From Nostoc sp. ATCC 43529 (GTDB lineage Bacteria; Cyanobacteriota; Cyanobacteriia; Cyanobacteriales; Nostocaceae): DNA of 64,000 nt. The stretch covers positions 1-64,000 of the forward strand of contig LWTK01000052.1 of NCBI GenBank assembly GCA_003326205.1. Direction: 5' to 3'. Position 1 is the first letter of the stretch. Each line of letters starts with the position of its first letter. The translations under genes were made by a program, and so were the position numbers. Under the pieces are notes generated by a model. That model was not told the origin of the DNA and ran no database searches. It saw only the letters and a list, made by a program, of their open reading frames with translations. This document shows positions 33,948 to 44,019 of the stretch, one piece after another.

Positions 33948-34121
33948 ATGCCTACCACAGCACAGGTGTTGAAATGTTTTCAGCTTTGCTGCGACCTTAC
34001 CAGTAAGTACTGCTCTATTGACCTAGTAACTCTGGATAAGCGCACTAGGAACGTAATTATTCTGGCAAAAGAGGAAATTAATCTTGAGATTAAGCCTACC
34101 GGAGAAAGGGAATTTGTATGA
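33948..34121 (+). CDS. DUF6888-like small protein
   Basis: A 57-residue protein. I set the start at ATG 33948, where AGGA lies about eight bases upstream; the ATG at 33942 is too close to it. The sequence (PTTAQVLKCFQLCCDLTSKY, then LDKRTRNVIILAKEEINLEI) resembles the small cyanobacterial DUF6888 family. Its stop overlaps the next start by 4 bp (ATGA), the DUF6888-DUF6887 pairing I recall from other cyanobacteria. Function is unknown, but the layout is like a toxin-antitoxin pair. Confidence 0.65.
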   Translation: MPTTAQVLKCFQLCCDLTSKYCSIDLVTLDKRTRNVIILAKEEINLEIKPTGEREFV

Positions 34122-34324
34122 GTGTCAAACCAGACTTTGCTACCATGACTACAACTGAACTTCGAGCCTACGTCCTAGAGAATCGGGATGATGAGGAAGC
34201 CTTACATGCCTATCTTGACAAGCTTCATGCCCAGAAATCAAGCTCACGGGTATATACACCTGAAGAAGACGTAGCCCAAGCGATCGCAGAATACCTGAAA
34301 AGTAAAAAACACGAAGAAATATAA
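34118..34324 (+). CDS. DUF6887-like small protein
   Basis: A 68-residue acidic protein beginning MSVKPDFATMTTTELRAYVL followed by ENRDDEEALHAYLDKLHAQ. This matches the DUF6887 family pattern (ELRAYVL.HR.D.EA..AY.D). The C-terminus EEDVAQAIAEYLKSKKHEE is a charged helix. It is translationally coupled to the DUF6888-like gene by ATGA. Acidic protein after a small partner suggests an antitoxin-like role, which is inference. Confidence 0.7.
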   Translation: MSVKPDFATMTTTELRAYVLENRDDEEALHAYLDKLHAQKSSSRVYTPEEDVAQAIAEYLKSKKHEEI

Positions 34325-34387
34325 GTTTACCTCAAAGCGATCGCTTGTCGATCTTAGAACTGGAAAAGTCTGAAAAGGGCACATAAT

Positions 34388-34522
34388 TTATTGTTGTCCC
34401 TTAATTGAGGCTTTGATTTCTTCCCAAGTCAGCACATTGTCTGGATTTGAATCGTAATCAGCAATTCGGCGATCGAGTTCTTGTTTGTGTGCATCAGTAG
34501 TTTTATTGTAGTCACGTGACAT
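34388..34522 (-). CDS. Orphan addiction-module-type antitoxin fragment (44 aa)
   Basis: This short frame runs from ATG at 34522 to TAA at 34388 and encodes MSRDYNKTTDAHKQELDRRI, then ADYDSNPDNVLTWEEIKASI. The ELDRRIADY...N...WEE+K block is the C-terminal motif of PF09720-type antitoxins, such as the intact one at 61146-61376. It lacks the usual N-terminal half and has no toxin partner beside it. It may be a truncated remnant or a minimal solitary antitoxin. Confidence 0.55.
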   Translation of the reverse strand: MSRDYNKTTDAHKQELDRRIADYDSNPDNVLTWEEIKASIKGQQ

Positions 34523-34597
34523 TGTAATTTTTTTTATTTATACTACACTTTTGGTTCGATAGCACTATTACCTAAGCAATGTAATGGAGGTATTTTT

Positions 34598-36358
34598 ATG
34601 GACAGAATTACCAAAAGTCTTATGGAAGCCTTTCTGAAAGAGCATGAAATAGAATCAGAAGGAGAAGCAATAGATTTTGAAAAGTTTTGTAATTATTGTG
34701 TAATTTCACGAGAGTATCCTGAGACTTTTAAAGTAGAAGAGGTTTCTGTAGGTAGTTCAAATGATACTGGGCTTGATGGCATTGCTATTATTGTAAATGG
34801 TAAACTTGTAGACTCTATTGAAGAAGTTGATGATTTAGCTGATATCAATAAACGTATGGAAGCAACATTTATCTTCATTCAATCCAAAACATCAAATACT
34901 TTTGATAGTGGAGAGATGTTAAAGTTTTTTGAGGGAGTTTCAGATTTTTTTGCAGAAGAAGAACCAGTTTTAGAACGCAACAAAATGGTTGCAGATAAAG
35001 CAAAAATAGCGGCACATATATATTCAAAAAGTAGCTTAATGTTACGAGGAAGACCTTTATGTAAGCTTTACTATATCACAACAGGTAAATGGACGGATGA
35101 TAAAAACTTAGTCAGACGTATGAACGCTAAAAAAAATGAGATTGAAGATAAAAATATTTTTGAAAAAGTAGAGATTCAGTCGCTAGGTGCTGATGAAATT
35201 AGAAAGCTTTATCAAAGCACAAAACTAGCATTAAGTACAGATATTATTTTTGCTAATAGAGTAGTATTACCTGAAATTTCAGGAATATCTGAATCGTATA
35301 TAGGTACTCTCCCTTTTTCGGAATTTAGAAAACTAATAATTGATGAATTTGATAATATCAGATTATCCATTTTTTATGATAATATTCGAGCTTTTCAAGG
35401 AAGTAATGATGTTAATCATGATATCGAAACTACATTAAAATCAGGAGAATTAGATAGATTTTCAGTCTTAAACAATGGAATAACGATAATAGCTAAGTCA
35501 TTAGATACTGTTGGCAATAGATTTAATATTCGAGATTATCAAATAGTTAATGGGTGTCAAACAAGTCACGTTTTGTTTAATTGTAGAAATTTAAGTGGTA
35601 TTAATAATTTACAAATTCCAGTAAAGATAATTGTTACAGACAAAGATGATGTAATAAATAGCATAATCAAAGCAACTAATCATCAAACACCAGTAAAAAA
35701 AGAAGAACTTGCAGCTTTATCTGAATTCCAAAAGAAATTAGAGCAATGCTACAACTCGTTTGAGTCTTTTCATGCTGGAGAACAGTTATATTATGAAAGA
35801 CGTTCAAAACAGTATCATGATAGAGCAGATGTACCAAAAAATCGTGTTATTACAATTCCCGATCAAATTAAAACTTTTGCTGCTATGTTTCTTGATCAGC
35901 CTCATAGAGTATCGCGTTCTTATGGAGATTTATCCAGAGAAATAGGTAGTAAGATTTTTGGTGCTAATCATAGTCCAACAAGTTATTATACAAGTGCTTT
36001 TGCCTACTATCGTCTTGAAAACCTTTTTAATCAGAGAAATAAAAACAAGTTAGATCCTAAATATAAAAAATGTAAATATTATTTACTTATGGCTATGAGG
36101 TATCTGACAGCAGGAGCAGATATGCCCAGCTTAGATAATCAAAGAAAAATGGAGGCATATTGTAACAAAATTATATCTGTGCTTAATAGTCAGCAAAAAT
36201 ATTTACAAGTATTCGAGAAAGCAACTGAGATTATTGAAGAGCAATTTATCAAATTAAATATTAACATAGATAATCGTGACGTAATAACAACTGTAAATTT
36301 TGTTGATCAGTTCAAAAAAGGACTAGAAAGTGAATTTTCAAAAATAAATTCTAAGTAA
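34598..36358 (+). CDS. AIPR (abortive phage infection) family protein
   Basis: A 586-residue protein with the AIPR signature (PF10592): FYDNIRAFQGSNDVNHDI, ETTLKSGELDRFSVLNNGIT, IIAKSL and YQIVNGCQTSHVLF, then KATNHQTPVKKEELAALSEF and EQLYYERRSKQY. The N-terminus has DTGLDGIAIIVNG and TFIFIQSKTS, a D...(I/Q)xK pattern that looks like a PD-(D/E)XK-type nuclease core. AIPR proteins are linked to phage defence in other bacteria. The gene has GGAGG 8 bases upstream of its ATG and is clearly more AT-rich than its neighbours, in keeping with recent transfer. No methyltransferase partner is seen. Confidence 0.85.
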   Translation: MDRITKSLMEAFLKEHEIESEGEAIDFEKFCNYCVISREYPETFKVEEVSVGSSNDTGLDGIAIIVNGKLVDSIEEVDDLADINKRMEATFIFIQSKTSNTFDSGEMLKFFEGVSDFFAEEEPVLERNKMVADKAKIAAHIYSKSSLMLRGRPLCKLYYITTGKWTDDKNLVRRMNAKKNEIEDKNIFEKVEIQSLGADEIRKLYQSTKLALSTDIIFANRVVLPEISGISESYIGTLPFSEFRKLIIDEFDNIRLSIFYDNIRAFQGSNDVNHDIETTLKSGELDRFSVLNNGITIIAKSLDTVGNRFNIRDYQIVNGCQTSHVLFNCRNLSGINNLQIPVKIIVTDKDDVINSIIKATNHQTPVKKEELAALSEFQKKLEQCYNSFESFHAGEQLYYERRSKQYHDRADVPKNRVITIPDQIKTFAAMFLDQPHRVSRSYGDLSREIGSKIFGANHSPTSYYTSAFAYYRLENLFNQRNKNKLDPKYKKCKYYLLMAMRYLTAGADMPSLDNQRKMEAYCNKIISVLNSQQKYLQVFEKATEIIEEQFIKLNINIDNRDVITTVNFVDQFKKGLESEFSKINSK

Positions 36359-36485
36359 AGCCAAATTAGGTAGAAAATTACAAATTAATAATGAGAATGG
36401 TTAACTTTATTTAGCAGTTGATGGTAAACTTCAAGGTGCTACTGCGTCTAAATTTGTCATTAATCTTGCTTGTTTTGTTATTCAG

Positions 36486-37061
36486 TTACCAAATCGCTTC
36501 TAAATTCAAAATAAATCCCTGTAAAACATCCTCCCCTGATAGAGTAGCAGGAGAATCCAGCACCTCAACCTCTTGTCCTTGTCTATAAATCTCCACTTGC
36601 CGAGATTTGCGGTTAATTAACCAACCCAAACGCGCACCATTATCTCGGTATTCTCTCATTTTTTCTTGAGCAACTTTCAAACTATCACTTGGTGAAAGTA
36701 ACTCAACTACAAAATCAGGACAAAGTGGAAGAAATTTTGTTTGTTGTTCTTGATTGAGTGTATTCCAGCGTTCCAGTTTTACCCAAGAAGCATCGGGAGA
36801 ACGATCCGCACCATTAGGAAGTTTAAAACCACCTGAAGAATCAAAGGCGATACCAGTTCCATCTGCGTCTGACCAATTAAATAACTGTTGATTTAGCCTA
36901 CCATTACGGTTACTGGTTTCTCCTCCGGTAGGTGACATAATAATTAATTCTCCCGTTGCAGTTCGTTCAAATCTCAAGTCACGGTTTGCCTGACATAGAT
37001 TAAAAAATTGTTCATCTGTCAGTTCCAATACTGATTTTAGGTTTACTTTTAAAGCATTCAT
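36486..37061 (-). CDS. Uma2 family (DUF820) restriction-endonuclease-like protein
   Basis: A 191-residue protein of the Uma2 family, very abundant in cyanobacteria. The PD-(D/E)XK-like core is readable: FDSSGGFKLPNGADRSPDAS, PLCPDFVVELLSPSDSLK and MREYRDNGARLGWLINRKSR. The N-terminal LTDEQFFNLCQANRDLRFER and IMSPTGGETSNRNG blocks are intact. The function is unproven; a nuclease of mobile-element type is assumed. It sits between the AIPR gene and chlH on the opposite strand to AIPR. A decayed paralogue lies at 33400-33815. Confidence 0.88.
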   Translation of the reverse strand: MNALKVNLKSVLELTDEQFFNLCQANRDLRFERTATGELIIMSPTGGETSNRNGRLNQQLFNWSDADGTGIAFDSSGGFKLPNGADRSPDASWVKLERWNTLNQEQQTKFLPLCPDFVVELLSPSDSLKVAQEKMREYRDNGARLGWLINRKSRQVEIYRQGQEVEVLDSPATLSGEDVLQGFILNLEAIW

Positions 37062-37122
37062 AGATGTATTGGCTATTCCAGATTGAAAGATTAAGGCAGG
37101 CTTATTGCCTGCCCTACATTGT

Positions 37123-40100
37123 CTATTCTATTCCTTCAATCCGGTCTTCAACTTCTTGGTACAACTCGCGCAGCAAGTCTAAATTACTCTCGCTAGTTTC
37201 CCAATAACCGCGTCCATTCACTTCCAACAAAGTTGACACAACCTTGCGGAAAGAATGAGGATTGAGATTCATCAACCGATTCCGCATCGCTTCATCTTTG
37301 ATGAACGTTTCGTTAGTATCTTCGTAAATCCAGTTATCCACAGCGCCGGCTGTCGCACTCCAACCCATTGTATTTACCAATCGTTTGGAGAGTTCGCGCA
37401 CACCTTCGTAGCCGTGAGATAACATCCCCTCGTACCACTTGGGATTTAATAATTTGGTACGCGCATCCAAGCGCACGGTTTCTGATAATGTCCGCACCTG
37501 TGCGTTGGCTGTGGTGGTGTCTGCAATGTAAGATGCTGGTGTTTTACCATCGCCGCGCAGACTTGCGACTAATTTGGTGGGGTCGGAGTCGAAGTAATGA
37601 GAAACGTCCGTCAAGCTAATTTCGGAGGAATCCAAATTTTGGAAAGTTGCATCAGCAGTTTTCAATGTACTTTCAAAAATCTTCCGCGATTCATCCATTA
37701 TCCCAGGATTATCGGAATTAAAGGCGAAAGATTTGCGGTTGAGATACATTTCCTGCAACTCAGCTTCGCTGTCCCAAGTGCTGTTTTCCACTGCCAAGTT
37801 AATATTTGACGAGTAGGAACCGGAAGCATTGGAGAAAACGCGGGTTGCTGCTTGACGCAAGTTAACCCCCATTTCTTCGGCTTGTTGCAAAGCGTGTTTG
37901 CGAACAAAGTTCATTTCCAAGGGTTCATCCGCCTCGGCCGCCATCTTCACGCCTTGGTCTAGCAGATTCATTTGGTTGATGAACAAGTCGCGGAATACAC
38001 CAGAACAGTTGATTACCACATCGATTCTGGGGCGTCCCAATTCTTCTAGCGGTATCAATTCCAACTTGTTCACCCGTCCCAAGGCATCGGGAACCGGACG
38101 CACGCCCACCATCCACATAATTTGCGCTAGGGATTCACCGTAAGTTTTGATGTTATCGGTTCCCCAAAGGACACAGGCGATGGTTTCTGGCCATTTACCA
38201 CCGTTTTCGGACTTGTTACGTGCCAAAAGCCTGTCTACGACGATTTTGGCTGATTGAACTGCTGCTGTTGTTGGGATGGATTGCGGATCTAGGGCATGAA
38301 TATTTTTACCAGTAGGCAAGACATCCGGGTTGCGGATGGGATCGCCGCCAGGACCTGGTAGGACGTACTCGCCTTCTAAGCCTTTGAGTAATGCTCCGAG
38401 TTCGTTGTCGGCGCAAACTTGCTGGAGGCAGAATTCCAAATACTCAAATAGGGGTTTGAGTGTGGCTGTGTCAACTTTGGGATAGCCTGCTTTATGCAAT
38501 GCTTCTACCCAAGGTTCTTTTTTGCCCATGTTGAAGAAATTCAACCGAGAAACCAGAGAAACTCGACCTTCGGCGTCGGTTTGCTCTTGAACAAGGGCGC
38601 TAACTGCTGCACGGGTGGCTAAGGTGATGTCTTGCAATAGCTGGACATCTTCTAAAACGCCTTTGTCGCTATTTTGGTAAATTTCGTCAATATTACGCCC
38701 GACGCTGTTAGCGATAATTCGCGGCAAGCTGACAATTTCTTCTTCTGGACGATCTAAGCTAGCGATGTTAACAAGAGTTGCTACGGCTTCTTCTGCACTT
38801 GGCGGTTTACCAATGACGTGCAACCCACAAGGCAACAACCGAGACTCAATTTCCATCAACTTGCGGTAGACGCTGCCAACAATATTATCCCGTTCTTCGG
38901 CGCTCATCTCTTTGGCGTCGGTTTCTGGCAGGTTAATATCCTTGTCCAAGTTGACGATGCGGCATTTATCCATGATGGAGTTGACAATGGGAATACCGCG
39001 TCCACTATCTTTTAAGGTTTGGTAAGAAGCAATTAATTCGCTAAGTTCTTTCAAACCTTTATACAAACCAGCGTTTTCTGCTGGCGGTGTCAAGTAAGAA
39101 ATTGTTTCGGCATAACCCCGACGTTTGGCAATTGTCGCTTCACTAGGATTATTGGCTGCGTAATAATACAGGTTGGGTATGGAACCAATTAAGTTATCTG
39201 GATAACATTCTCCAGACATACCCATTTGCTTACCTGGCATGAATTCTAAGGAACCGTGAGTGCCAAAGTGCAATACGGCGTCAGCTTGCCAAACTTGCTC
39301 TAGGTAGGTGTAGTATGCAGCAAAACCGTGATGGGGGCTAGCAGAACGGGAAAACAACAGCCGCATCGGGTCGCCTTCGTAACCAAAGGTGGGTTGCACG
39401 CCGATGAAGACGTTACCGAAGTGCTTACCATAAATCAATAGGTTTTGTCCGTCGCTGTTGAGATGTCCGGGAGGTGGCCCCCAGTTTTCTTCGAGGCGTT
39501 GGGAATAGGGGGTGAGTGCCTCATATTCTGGCACTGACATTTTGTAGGCGATGTTCAGTTCCGGGCTGGCGTACTGTGCTTGGGCGTCGTGGATGACTTC
39601 TTGCATCAGTGCTTCGGCTGATTCTGGCAACTCTGGAAGGTCGTAGCCGTTATTTTTCAATGCTCTCATCACTTCGTAGATGGAACCGAACACATCTAAA
39701 TAAGCGGCGGTTCCCACGTTGCCTTTATCTGGCGGGAAGCTGAAGACGGTGATGGCGACTTTTTTATCTAGCTTGGGCTTGCGGCGGAGGTTAGCCCATT
39801 TTAATGCTCTTTGGGCTACGGCTTCCATGCGGTCTTGGAGAGCGATCGCCTTTCCTGTTGCCCCGTCTCTCCCCGATAAGATAATCGGCTCAATTGCCCC
39901 ATCCAATTCGGGGATCGCTATTTGCAAAGCTACTTGAATGGGATGCAAGCCTAAATCGCTATCCATCCACTCTTCTGTGGTTTGGAAAACTAAAGGCAAC
40001 GCCACCATGTAAGGACGGTTCAAGCGTTTGAGCGATTCAATTGCTTTGGGATGGTCTTGTCTGGCCGGGCCGCCTACTAAGGCAAAACCAGTCAGCGATA

Positions 40101-41109
40101 TCACTGCATCTACTAACTGTGCGTTAGTGGTCGGTTCGTAGAAGTAGGCATCCACAGGCTTGGAGAAATCCAAACCACCAGCAAACACAGGTAATACCCG
40201 TGCCCCTAGTGCTTCCAACTCCTGCACCATTGCTACATAATGGGCATCATCACCTGTAACTAGGTGGGTGCGTTGTAATACCAACCCAATACAGGGAGCT
40301 AGGGGATCTTTGAGATCGTTAGAGATATCCTTACGTGCTGTGTACCAATTTAGGTACTCTCTGACATCCTCAAACATACTCGGAGCCAAGGGGTGCCAAA
40401 TTCCCATATCGGGATAAACCACTGGCTCTTGATATGTGCGAGGTGCTAGATTTTGTTTCTCTAAACCTTTAAATACGTATTTATCAGCTAGCATCAGTAA
40501 GAAGTTTTCCAGGTTTTCTGGAGAACCACCTAACCAATACTGAAAGCTGAGCATGAAATTTCGTGCGTCTTGTGCTTTGTCCATTGGCAGGAACTTCAGC
40601 ACTTGGGGCAGCGTTCGCAAAAGCTTGAGCATCCCATCTTGGAATCCCGCACCGGATTTTTCTTTGCGTTTCCGCATGAATTGGGCGATCGCACTTTTTG
40701 ACTGACCCAACTGTGCCAGGGAAAAGCTGCCCATTTTACTTAGGCGCATAACTTCTGGCATCGAGGGAAAGACAACGGCAACATCTAGGCGATCGCGATG
40801 TGGTTCTACTGCTGTTACTACTTTTTGTGCTAAGTCTTCGATAAAAATCAGGGAGGCGATAAATATATTGGCACTCTCCATATCCCTTTGGAACTCCTTG
40901 TAGTTCTCTGGATCTCGGAGTTCCTCAATTAAGTAACCGCTGATTTCAATCGCCAGTTCTTCGTTGCTAGCGTTAATCGCCCGCACCGCTTGTGACAATG
41001 CACTCTGGTACTGGGACTCAAGCACGACATAGACCACCTTGATTAAATTACGTCCGCGTAAGTTATCAGGCGCAATATGTCTAATGGTGGACTTGACGTG
41101 GGTGAACAT
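37123..41109 (-). CDS. chlH: Magnesium chelatase subunit H
   Basis: A 1328-residue cytoplasmic/membrane-associated subunit that binds protoporphyrin IX and inserts Mg2+ together with ChlI and ChlD, the first committed step of chlorophyll synthesis. The sequence is highly typical: [20 protein letters not shown] at the start, [40 protein letters not shown] (with porphyrin/metal-contact His and Glu) and [18 protein letters not shown] placed the start at the ATG at 41109, preceded by GGAGCCGAGGAAGC, because it gives the standard protein; the open frame continues 49 codons upstream without family similarity. The gene is monocistronic; chlI and chlD are not in the window. Confidence 0.97.
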   Translation of the reverse strand: MFTHVKSTIRHIAPDNLRGRNLIKVVYVVLESQYQSALSQAVRAINASNEELAIEISGYLIEELRDPENYKEFQRDMESANIFIASLIFIEDLAQKVVTAVEPHRDRLDVAVVFPSMPEVMRLSKMGSFSLAQLGQSKSAIAQFMRKRKEKSGAGFQDGMLKLLRTLPQVLKFLPMDKAQDARNFMLSFQYWLGGSPENLENFLLMLADKYVFKGLEKQNLAPRTYQEPVVYPDMGIWHPLAPSMFEDVREYLNWYTARKDISNDLKDPLAPCIGLVLQRTHLVTGDDAHYVAMVQELEALGARVLPVFAGGLDFSKPVDAYFYEPTTNAQLVDAVISLTGFALVGGPARQDHPKAIESLKRLNRPYMVALPLVFQTTEEWMDSDLGLHPIQVALQIAIPELDGAIEPIILSGRDGATGKAIALQDRMEAVAQRALKWANLRRKPKLDKKVAITVFSFPPDKGNVGTAAYLDVFGSIYEVMRALKNNGYDLPELPESAEALMQEVIHDAQAQYASPELNIAYKMSVPEYEALTPYSQRLEENWGPPPGHLNSDGQNLLIYGKHFGNVFIGVQPTFGYEGDPMRLLFSRSASPHHGFAAYYTYLEQVWQADAVLHFGTHGSLEFMPGKQMGMSGECYPDNLIGSIPNLYYYAANNPSEATIAKRRGYAETISYLTPPAENAGLYKGLKELSELIASYQTLKDSGRGIPIVNSIMDKCRIVNLDKDINLPETDAKEMSAEERDNIVGSVYRKLMEIESRLLPCGLHVIGKPPSAEEAVATLVNIASLDRPEEEIVSLPRIIANSVGRNIDEIYQNSDKGVLEDVQLLQDITLATRAAVSALVQEQTDAEGRVSLVSRLNFFNMGKKEPWVEALHKAGYPKVDTATLKPLFEYLEFCLQQVCADNELGALLKGLEGEYVLPGPGGDPIRNPDVLPTGKNIHALDPQSIPTTAAVQSAKIVVDRLLARNKSENGGKWPETIACVLWGTDNIKTYGESLAQIMWMVGVRPVPDALGRVNKLELIPLEELGRPRIDVVINCSGVFRDLFINQMNLLDQGVKMAAEADEPLEMNFVRKHALQQAEEMGVNLRQAATRVFSNASGSYSSNINLAVENSTWDSEAELQEMYLNRKSFAFNSDNPGIMDESRKIFESTLKTADATFQNLDSSEISLTDVSHYFDSDPTKLVASLRGDGKTPASYIADTTTANAQVRTLSETVRLDARTKLLNPKWYEGMLSHGYEGVRELSKRLVNTMGWSATAGAVDNWIYEDTNETFIKDEAMRNRLMNLNPHSFRKVVSTLLEVNGRGYWETSESNLDLLRELYQEVEDRIEGIE

Positions 41110-41511
41110 GCTTCCTCGGCTCCTTTGATGCGTGTTCTCTACTAGAAGTTGATAACGGCTGATGCCGCCACAATTTACTTCGTTATTATTGGGCAATATG
41201 AGTTTTTTATCAGAAAATGCTTGCCCAGTGGGCATTTTATCGCCTATCTGACACAATTCGATATAAAAAAAGAAATATTTATTAACCTATATTGACAACT
41301 GATTAAAGTAATTACTCTTATTTATGTAAATTATTATTTACATTTTTATTTAACTATTGAGTTATAAAGTCTAATATAGCTTAATTTAAAAGGGAACAGG
41401 ACTGGTGTTGGGCGTTCGCGGTAGCGTGCCGTAGGCAGGATTTAGATCCCGCCCAACACAATCGCCCCAAGAGGCGGGGCTTCTGACCCACCTTGGTGAT
41501 GTAACAAATAC
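41110..41511. other. chlH upstream region
   Basis: About 400 bp upstream of chlH, AT-rich at 41257-41390, then a GC-rich block at 41400-41480 containing GGGCGTTCGCGGTAGCGTGC and GGCAGGATTTAGATCCCGCC. No gene or riboswitch is seen. The open extension of chlH into 41110-41256 may be an untranslated leader. Confidence 0.45.
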
Positions 41512-41541
41512 TTTTAGATCCCCCTAAATCCCCCTTAAAAA

Positions 41542-41783
41542 GCAGGGCTGTTTCATTCGCTGCTGTCTCTTGATTTGTCAAGAGGATATCTCACGCAAAG
41601 GCAAGGCAGCGCGGTCTTTTTGGTTTCCACGTAGGAGCGACTACCGCGCAAAGGCACAAAGAAAAACAAGGTATTTAGGGCTGAAGGCGCAAAAATTTTT
41701 TCCCAAAATTGTATGCTTGTCCTCAATTTTTATCTGTTTGACCCTTGTAATTTTAACCATTTTAGGGAACGAAACAGCCCTGC
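41542..41783. mobile_element. 242-bp MITE with 13-bp terminal repeats and 9-bp target duplication
   Basis: GCAGGGCTGTTTC (41542-41554) and GAAACAGCCCTGC (41771-41783) are perfect inverted termini, extending imperfectly to about 19 bp. Both sides are flanked by the same nine bases, CCTTAAAAA (41533-41541 and 41784-41792), a perfect target-site duplication. The element has no transposase ORF. It sits inside a CCCCTAAATCCCCCTT... GGGGGGTTAGGGGGG repeat (about 41519-41850) related to the one at 31809-31880. Confidence 0.8.
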
Positions 41784-41936
41784 CCTTAAAAAGGGGGACT
41801 TTGATTCTATTTCCCCCCTTTTTAAGGGGGGTTAGGGGGGATAAATAAGTGCCTAAAGTCACAGCCAACAACTTTTAAAACAACCTCTTAGAAACAGTAA
41901 ACTAAGATAATATCTTGGCGTTAAAAGAAGTAAATT

Positions 41937-42533
41937 GTGTCAATTGATAAACAAGAAAACACCGAAAGTTCGCGATATTCCTATTATGTAGATGAAAAAT
42001 TTTATAGTGAATTAATTCAAAGACTTCCAGAGTGGGAGAATGGAGGAAAACCAGTTAATCAATCAATTGAGTCAAAGTGCAAAGCCTTGCTGTTTCTGGA
42101 AGCACGGTTACTAGATGATGGAAAATTTGATGATTGGTTGGGGTTGTTTACTAGCAAATGCCTTTATTGGATTCCCACCACTCCAGGTGGTGGAGACCCA
42201 ACAAAAGAAGTATCCATCGCTTTCGATGACCGTAGACGCTTGGAAGATAAGGTATTTTGGTTACAGTGTGGTTTTGCTTATGCTCAAACACCGCGATCGC
42301 GTACTAGCCGAATAATTAGCAACATCGAAATATTTTCATCTGCAAAGGAACAAGAAGTCAACATTCGTTCCAACTTTCTCATTCATGAATTTCGCCAAGG
42401 ACAGACGCAAGCCTTTGCTGGTTGGTATGGACATAGGTTGCACCAGCAGGATGGCAAGTGGAAAATAGCTCTCAAGCAGGTAAATTTAATTGATGCCGAT
42501 GGAGGTCATGAAAACCTCAGTTTCTTGCTTTGA
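41937..42533 (+). CDS. Ring-hydroxylating dioxygenase, small (beta) subunit
   Basis: A 198-residue protein of the SnoaL-like ring-hydroxylating beta-subunit family: SKCKALLFLEARLLDDGKFD, DWLGLFTSKCLYWIPTTPGG, RRLEDKVFWLQCGFAYAQTP, RTSRIISNIEI and a C-terminal HRLHQQDGKWKIALKQVNLI. Such subunits have a mainly structural role, capping the alpha3 trimer. The start is GTG at 41937. It lies 145 bp upstream of the Rieske alpha-subunit gene and two genes from a glutamine-synthetase-like ligase. The small-large-ligase order is noteworthy. No reductase or ferredoxin gene is nearby, so electrons must come from elsewhere. Confidence 0.85.
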   Translation: MSIDKQENTESSRYSYYVDEKFYSELIQRLPEWENGGKPVNQSIESKCKALLFLEARLLDDGKFDDWLGLFTSKCLYWIPTTPGGGDPTKEVSIAFDDRRRLEDKVFWLQCGFAYAQTPRSRTSRIISNIEIFSSAKEQEVNIRSNFLIHEFRQGQTQAFAGWYGHRLHQQDGKWKIALKQVNLIDADGGHENLSFLL

Positions 42534-42678
42534 TGAAACTTACCAGAGTTCGAGTTTTGGCAGCTATTCATCAAGTTATAAAAAATGGGAAAAATTGTGT
42601 AATTTAGACAGATAGTAGCTTAAAGTTAGCAATATTACATTAAGTTATTCCTCAAATTTATTTTGAGAAAACCTAACC

Positions 42679-44016
42679 ATGCTGCATGAAAACGGCGAAA
42701 TTAGGCAAAGCTATGATTGGGATTATCTAATTCAGGCAGAACGAGTCCACCGTTGTGTTTATACAGATGCGAAAATTTTCCAACAGGAAATGATTCGGAT
42801 TTTTGGGGGAACTTGGGTTTACCTTGCTCATGAAAGCGAAATACCCAACCCCAACGATTTTAAGACATCTAATCTAGGGCATCGTCCAATTATTATTGTG
42901 CGCGATCGCCAAGACAAAATTCGCGCCTTATTCAATCGCTGTACCCATAGAGGGGCGACAGTTTGCCGTGAAACTCGTGGTTGTGCCAAAACTTTTACCT
43001 GTCCTTATCATGGCTGGACTTATAGCAACACGGGCAAACTCACAGGAGTTCCTTGGGCAAAGGCCTACGCTGCTGACTTGCATCGCCCAGAATTTGACTT
43101 GGGACAAATTCCTTGGGTAGAAAGCTATCGCGGTTTTATTTTTGGGACTTTGAATTCCCAAGCACCAGATTTAATTACTTATCTCGGACGAGCCAAAGAT
43201 TTATTAGATCAGTGGATTGACCGTTTTCCTAATGCTCAAATTACCGTCCAAAGTAGCGCACATAAAATGATTTATCAAGGTAACTGGAAGTTTACCTACG
43301 ATAATGCCGCTGATGGTTATCATGTCGCGTTTTCACACCGTTCTCTACTGGCTGTGGCCAATCGCTTAGAACCCGACAAAGACATGCAATATTTTGCCCA
43401 CAATCCCGATGAAGGGCCGATGTACGTACAGTACCTTGGTCATGGGCACATGTTCATCGATCAGCGCCCCAGTTACGAAAAACGAGACGGCGCTTTCTGG
43501 CAACAACAACGACCCCAGCCGGGACGGGAAGCTTATGAAGCAAAGATCAGAGAAAAATGGGGCGATCGCGCGCCTTTCTGGTTAGATTTATCTATTGGTT
43601 CCCAGATGAACTTAAGTATTTTTCCCAATCTGCTGATTGTTGGCAATCAAATCGAAGTGATTGAACCGCTAGCTGTCGATCGCACTCAACTAACAATATA
43701 TGCCACCACCATCTCTGGCCTACCCGATGAAGTTAATGTCCTGCGAATGAGAAGTCAAGAAGATTTCCCTAGTTTTGGGATTCCTGACGATATGATGAAT
43801 TTTGCCGAATGTCATCGTGGGCTAAGTATTCCAGAAATCGAGTGGGTGGCCATGAATCGCGGGTTTGGAATTAGCGATCGCCATCATGTAGATGAAGATG
43901 GTGTCATCACTGGGCCTGTAACAGATGAGTTAGCAATTCGCGGTTATCACCAAGAATGGAAACGCCTGATGAAGGCTGATTTCAAACTCACCGCACAAAC
44001 AGTTGAACATGATTAG
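42679..44016 (+). CDS. Ring-hydroxylating dioxygenase, Rieske alpha subunit
   Basis: A 445-residue oxygenase subunit. The Rieske [2Fe-2S] centre ligands are Cys88-x-His90 (NRCTHRGATVC) and Cys108-x2-His111 (FTCPYHGWTYS). The mononuclear iron site has Asp212-x2-His215-x4-His220 in NAADGYHVAFSH. The substrate pocket cannot be read. The family dihydroxylates or mono-oxygenates aromatic rings; with a following glutamine-synthetase-like enzyme, an aryl-amine substrate activated as a gamma-glutamyl amide is a reasonable idea. The stop lies only 3 bp before the ligase start, indicating one operon. Confidence 0.92.
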   Translation: MLHENGEIRQSYDWDYLIQAERVHRCVYTDAKIFQQEMIRIFGGTWVYLAHESEIPNPNDFKTSNLGHRPIIIVRDRQDKIRALFNRCTHRGATVCRETRGCAKTFTCPYHGWTYSNTGKLTGVPWAKAYAADLHRPEFDLGQIPWVESYRGFIFGTLNSQAPDLITYLGRAKDLLDQWIDRFPNAQITVQSSAHKMIYQGNWKFTYDNAADGYHVAFSHRSLLAVANRLEPDKDMQYFAHNPDEGPMYVQYLGHGHMFIDQRPSYEKRDGAFWQQQRPQPGREAYEAKIREKWGDRAPFWLDLSIGSQMNLSIFPNLLIVGNQIEVIEPLAVDRTQLTIYATTISGLPDEVNVLRMRSQEDFPSFGIPDDMMNFAECHRGLSIPEIEWVAMNRGFGISDRHHVDEDGVITGPVTDELAIRGYHQEWKRLMKADFKLTAQTVEHD

Positions 44017-44019
44017 GCG

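Noticed and set aside
41110-41256. 49-codon N-terminal extension of chlH
   Set aside because: The ATG at 41109 has a ribosome binding site and gives the standard ChlH start; the extension has no similarity to ChlH.
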